A DNA stretch of 8,409 bases, taken from assembly GCA_002313335.1 (NCBI GenBank), contig DCBC01000028.1:1-8409 (forward strand), written 5' to 3'. This stretch comes from Porticoccaceae bacterium UBA1117. Its GTDB lineage: Bacteria > Pseudomonadota > Gammaproteobacteria > Pseudomonadales > Porticoccaceae. This document shows, piece after piece, positions 6,834 to 8,409 of this stretch; within the stretch, counting starts at the first letter, position 1, and each line of letters starts with the position of its first letter. The translations under genes were made by a program, and so were the position numbers. A model generated the notes under the pieces. The model saw only the letters and a list, made by a program, of their open reading frames with translations, had not been told where the DNA came from and made no database searches.

Positions 6834-7577
6834 ATGAGTAGATTGAACGGCGCAAAGTTAGATCAGCATGAGGATGAGGTTAAGGAATCACCACCCAGTT
6901 TACTGTGGAATTTGGTATTCAATCTTGTTCTGCCAACACTTATTTTGACGAAACTAAGTGGCGATCAGTTTTTAGGCATTAAGCCCGCCATATTAGTCGC
7001 GTTGGCATTCCCTTTTGTTTACGGGTTGAGAGAATTTATCAACCTGCGAAAAGTTAATTTCTTTTCAGCACTGGGTATAGCCAGTGTTTCATTGACCGGC
7101 GGTATCAGTCTAATGGAACTTGACCCCGTCTATATCGCCATCAAAGAGGCCGCTATCCCGGGACTGCTTGGCATTGCCACTTTGCTGTCTCTAAAAACGT
7201 CGCAGCCGCTGATCCATACATTTTTACTCAATGAATCATTGATGAACACTACTGGGATTTCTAAAGCATTAAAAGATAATAACGCTCAAGCCGCGTTTGA
7301 TAAATTATTAGTCAATGCTTCGTGGGCGCTATCCGGTTCATTTTTCCTGTCATCTGCTCTCAACTACACCTTAGCCGTCGTTTTGATTACCGCGGACCCC
7401 GGAACCGAGCTATTTAATCAACAATTAGGTCGCATGACCGCTCTAAGCTTTCCTGTCATCGCATTGCCAGGGACGCTTTTTTTAATGGCTAATCTAATTT
7501 ACGTCTTCCGCGGGATCACTCGCCTCACTGGTATGCCCTTTGAAGATATCCTCAACGCCGAAACAGAGAAAAAATAG
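6834..7577 (+). CDS. VC0807-family multi-pass inner-membrane protein
   Basis: A 247-residue integral membrane protein with a short charged cytoplasmic N-terminus (residues 1-20) and about six hydrophobic segments, near 22-40, 50-65, 76-93, 104-120, 162-186 and 203-226. Between the fourth and fifth lies a polar stretch ([21 protein letters not shown]). The segments [49 protein letters not shown] and [10 protein letters not shown] are what I recall for the VC0807 family of marine gammaproteobacteria, which automated pipelines sometimes label as MFS-like or septation-protein-like. Its function is unknown, and I do not assign transport. It is followed by yciI after two bases. In Pseudomonas the corresponding place beside yciI is held by the septation protein YciB/IspZ, so an analogous role is conceivable (inference only). 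The start overlaps a decoy ATG at 6830 that terminates after three codons. Confidence 0.75.
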   Translation: MSRLNGAKLDQHEDEVKESPPSLLWNLVFNLVLPTLILTKLSGDQFLGIKPAILVALAFPFVYGLREFINLRKVNFFSALGIASVSLTGGISLMELDPVYIAIKEAAIPGLLGIATLLSLKTSQPLIHTFLLNESLMNTTGISKALKDNNAQAAFDKLLVNASWALSGSFFLSSALNYTLAVVLITADPGTELFNQQLGRMTALSFPVIALPGTLFLMANLIYVFRGITRLTGMPFEDILNAETEKK

Positions 7578-7579
7578 CT

Positions 7580-7879
7580 ATGTGGTACTCAATCGTTAGT
7601 GAAGATATCGAAAACAGTCTGGCTCTGCGCAGTCAAGCGCGTCCCCAGCACTTAGATAGACTGAATATTCTCAAAGAGCAAGGTCGGCTGCTAGTTGCCG
7701 GACCTCAACCGGCGATTGATAACGTCGATCCAGGCGCAGCGGGTTTCACCGGCAGTCTAATCATTGCCGAGTTCAACAGCTTAGAGGATGCTCAGCATTG
7801 GGCTGAATCCGATCCTTATGTCGCAGCGGGTGTTTATCAAGCCGTCAGTGTTAAGCCGTTTAAAAAGGTACTGCCCTGA
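7580..7879 (+). CDS. yciI: YciI family protein
   Basis: A 99-residue ferredoxin-like (dimeric alpha/beta barrel) protein almost the same length as E. coli YciI (98). RPQHLDRL at 21-28 carries the conserved H24. GPQPAID, then [16 protein letters not shown] at 50-65, and [11 protein letters not shown] followed by VSVKPFKKV at 76-97 match YciI nearly residue for residue. The biological reaction is not established; structural studies of Haemophilus YciI suggested a small-molecule active site built around a His and an Asp. The gene begins two bases after the membrane-protein stop with only a weak purine tract (AGAGAAAAAA), which points to co-transcription and coupling. Confidence 0.93.
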   Translation: MWYSIVSEDIENSLALRSQARPQHLDRLNILKEQGRLLVAGPQPAIDNVDPGAAGFTGSLIIAEFNSLEDAQHWAESDPYVAAGVYQAVSVKPFKKVLP

Positions 7880-7899
7880 CATCACGGATTTTTTTACTC

Positions 7900-7914
7900 A
7901 ATCATAGTATGATT
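7900..7914. promoter_or_regulatory. perfect dyad overlapping a candidate -10 element
   Basis: AATCAT-AGT-ATGATT is a 6+6 perfect inverted repeat with a three-base centre, in the 65-base gap between yciI and the SH3b gene. TATGAT (7908-7913) inside it matches the -10 consensus at five of six positions, about 31 bases before the ATG at 7945. No good -35 is seen. The preceding T7 run (7889-7895) lacks a convincing hairpin and is not called a terminator. The dyad could be an operator for the downstream gene, or chance in AT-rich DNA. Confidence 0.3.
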
Positions 7915-7944
7915 CTTAGACTGCATATATCGGTACAAAACCTT

Positions 7945-8409
7945 ATGAAACTTTTAGCTTTTATCTCTCTTTTGGTGTCATTAACAACAATCAATTTGGT
8001 CTTCGCTCAGGAGCCTATTAATGAGGATTTAGGGGTCGATGCCACTGAAGCCATAGAAATAGCTAAGACTAAAGACTCTGATATTCCAGAACCTGAAATC
8101 GAAATACAGAGGGTCGCTTTTGAGCCCCAAGTACGCTACATATCTGACGAATTCTTCGTACCTTTGAGGGAAACACCATGCCCACGATGTAAAATAGTTC
8201 ACTGGGGAATCAAGTCTGGTGTTGTGGTTGATCTGCTAGATTTACAGGATGGTTGGGGCTTAGTGTCGACAGCCAATGGCTACAAAGGCTGGATGGAAGA
8301 GCAATTTATTGCCGAATCACCATCAGGTAGGCAGCAATTGGGTGATAGCCAGCTCGCCTTAAAAGATGCTGCCTTTAGAATTAAGCAATTTGAAGATGCC
8401 ATAGTAACG
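7945..8409 (+). CDS. secreted bacterial SH3-domain protein (TIGR04211/YgiM-like), 3' end missing
   Basis: An open frame of 155 codons runs to the window edge without a stop. The N-terminus is a Sec signal peptide: MKLL, a hydrophobic core to about residue 21, and a probable cleavage after VFA (residue 21), before QEP. An acidic spacer (about 22-52) is followed by an SH3b domain from about residue 56 (VRYISDEFFVPLRE) to 113 (GYKGWMEEQFI near its end). A helical stretch begins afterwards (SQLALKDAAFRIKQFEDA), as in TIGR04211 proteins, where E. coli YgiM has a coiled coil and a C-terminal membrane helix; those parts would lie beyond this window. The place usually occupied by a Ser/Gly-Pro-x motif has CPRC (residues 79-82). 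No clear Shine-Dalgarno is visible just before the ATG, although AAAACC precedes it. Role: probably an envelope protein, function unknown. Confidence 0.8.
   Translation, partial: MKLLAFISLLVSLTTINLVFAQEPINEDLGVDATEAIEIAKTKDSDIPEPEIEIQRVAFEPQVRYISDEFFVPLRETPCPRCKIVHWGIKSGVVVDLLDLQDGWGLVSTANGYKGWMEEQFIAESPSGRQQLGDSQLALKDAAFRIKQFEDAIVT

Noticed and set aside
7876..7895. Terminator after yciI from the T7 run at 7889-7895
   Set aside because: No GC-rich stem directly precedes the T-run; the only pairing (GTCAG with CTGAC) is five bases with a long loop.
1..8409. Mobile element, prophage, CRISPR, tRNA, toxin-antitoxin or defence system
   Set aside because: Scanned both strands: no direct-repeat arrays, terminal inverted repeats, integrase, transposase or tRNA cloverleaf; nearly all bases are accounted for by conserved housekeeping genes.

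Overview
The window is an ordinary chromosomal stretch from a gammaproteobacterium, probably a marine relative of Pseudomonas or of the Cellvibrionales/SAR92-like lineages. This rests on gene content and order (mtaD-ubiG-mupP-yciK; yciO-scpA-scpB-rluB; yciI), the ubiquinone gene, a VC0807-type membrane protein, and by-eye mid-40s percent G+C. The lineage is inferred from remembered gene order, not from a search. The window is densely coding: nine complete protein genes and one gene cut by the right edge.

Region 1 (21-3555, + strand) is a four-gene run: a methylthioadenosine/S-adenosylhomocysteine deaminase (mtaD), the ubiquinone O-methyltransferase (ubiG), a HAD phosphatase best read as the N-acetylmuramate-6-phosphate phosphatase MupP, and a YciK-type short-chain dehydrogenase. 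Gaps are 15 to 24 bases and each gene has its own Shine-Dalgarno site. MtaD and UbiG are linked through S-adenosylmethionine by-products; MupP belongs to peptidoglycan recycling.

Region 2 (3565-6668, - strand) converges on region 1 with nine bases between stop codons. Transcribed from right to left it reads yciO, scpA, scpB, rluB. scpA/scpB overlap by 4 bases (ATGA) and scpB/rluB by 8, which suggests translational coupling. ScpA and ScpB are the kleisin and winged-helix partners of an SMC complex; RluB makes a pseudouridine in 23S rRNA; YciO is a threonylcarbamoyl-AMP synthase-fold protein.

Region 3 (6669-6833) is a divergent intergenic region with a credible sigma70-type promoter for the rightward genes. 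Region 4 (6834-7879, + strand) holds a VC0807-family multi-pass membrane protein and, two bases later, YciI. Region 5 (7880-8409) has a small intergenic region with a perfect dyad and then the first 155 codons of a secreted SH3b-domain protein with an unusual CPRC motif.

I found no mobile element, CRISPR array, tRNA or rRNA, toxin-antitoxin pair or defence system. I do not think the window hides a new multi-gene system. The points most worth a second look are the CPRC-bearing SH3b protein, the VC0807-YciI pair with the neighbouring TrpH-type gene apparently missing, and the start-site correction for yciO.
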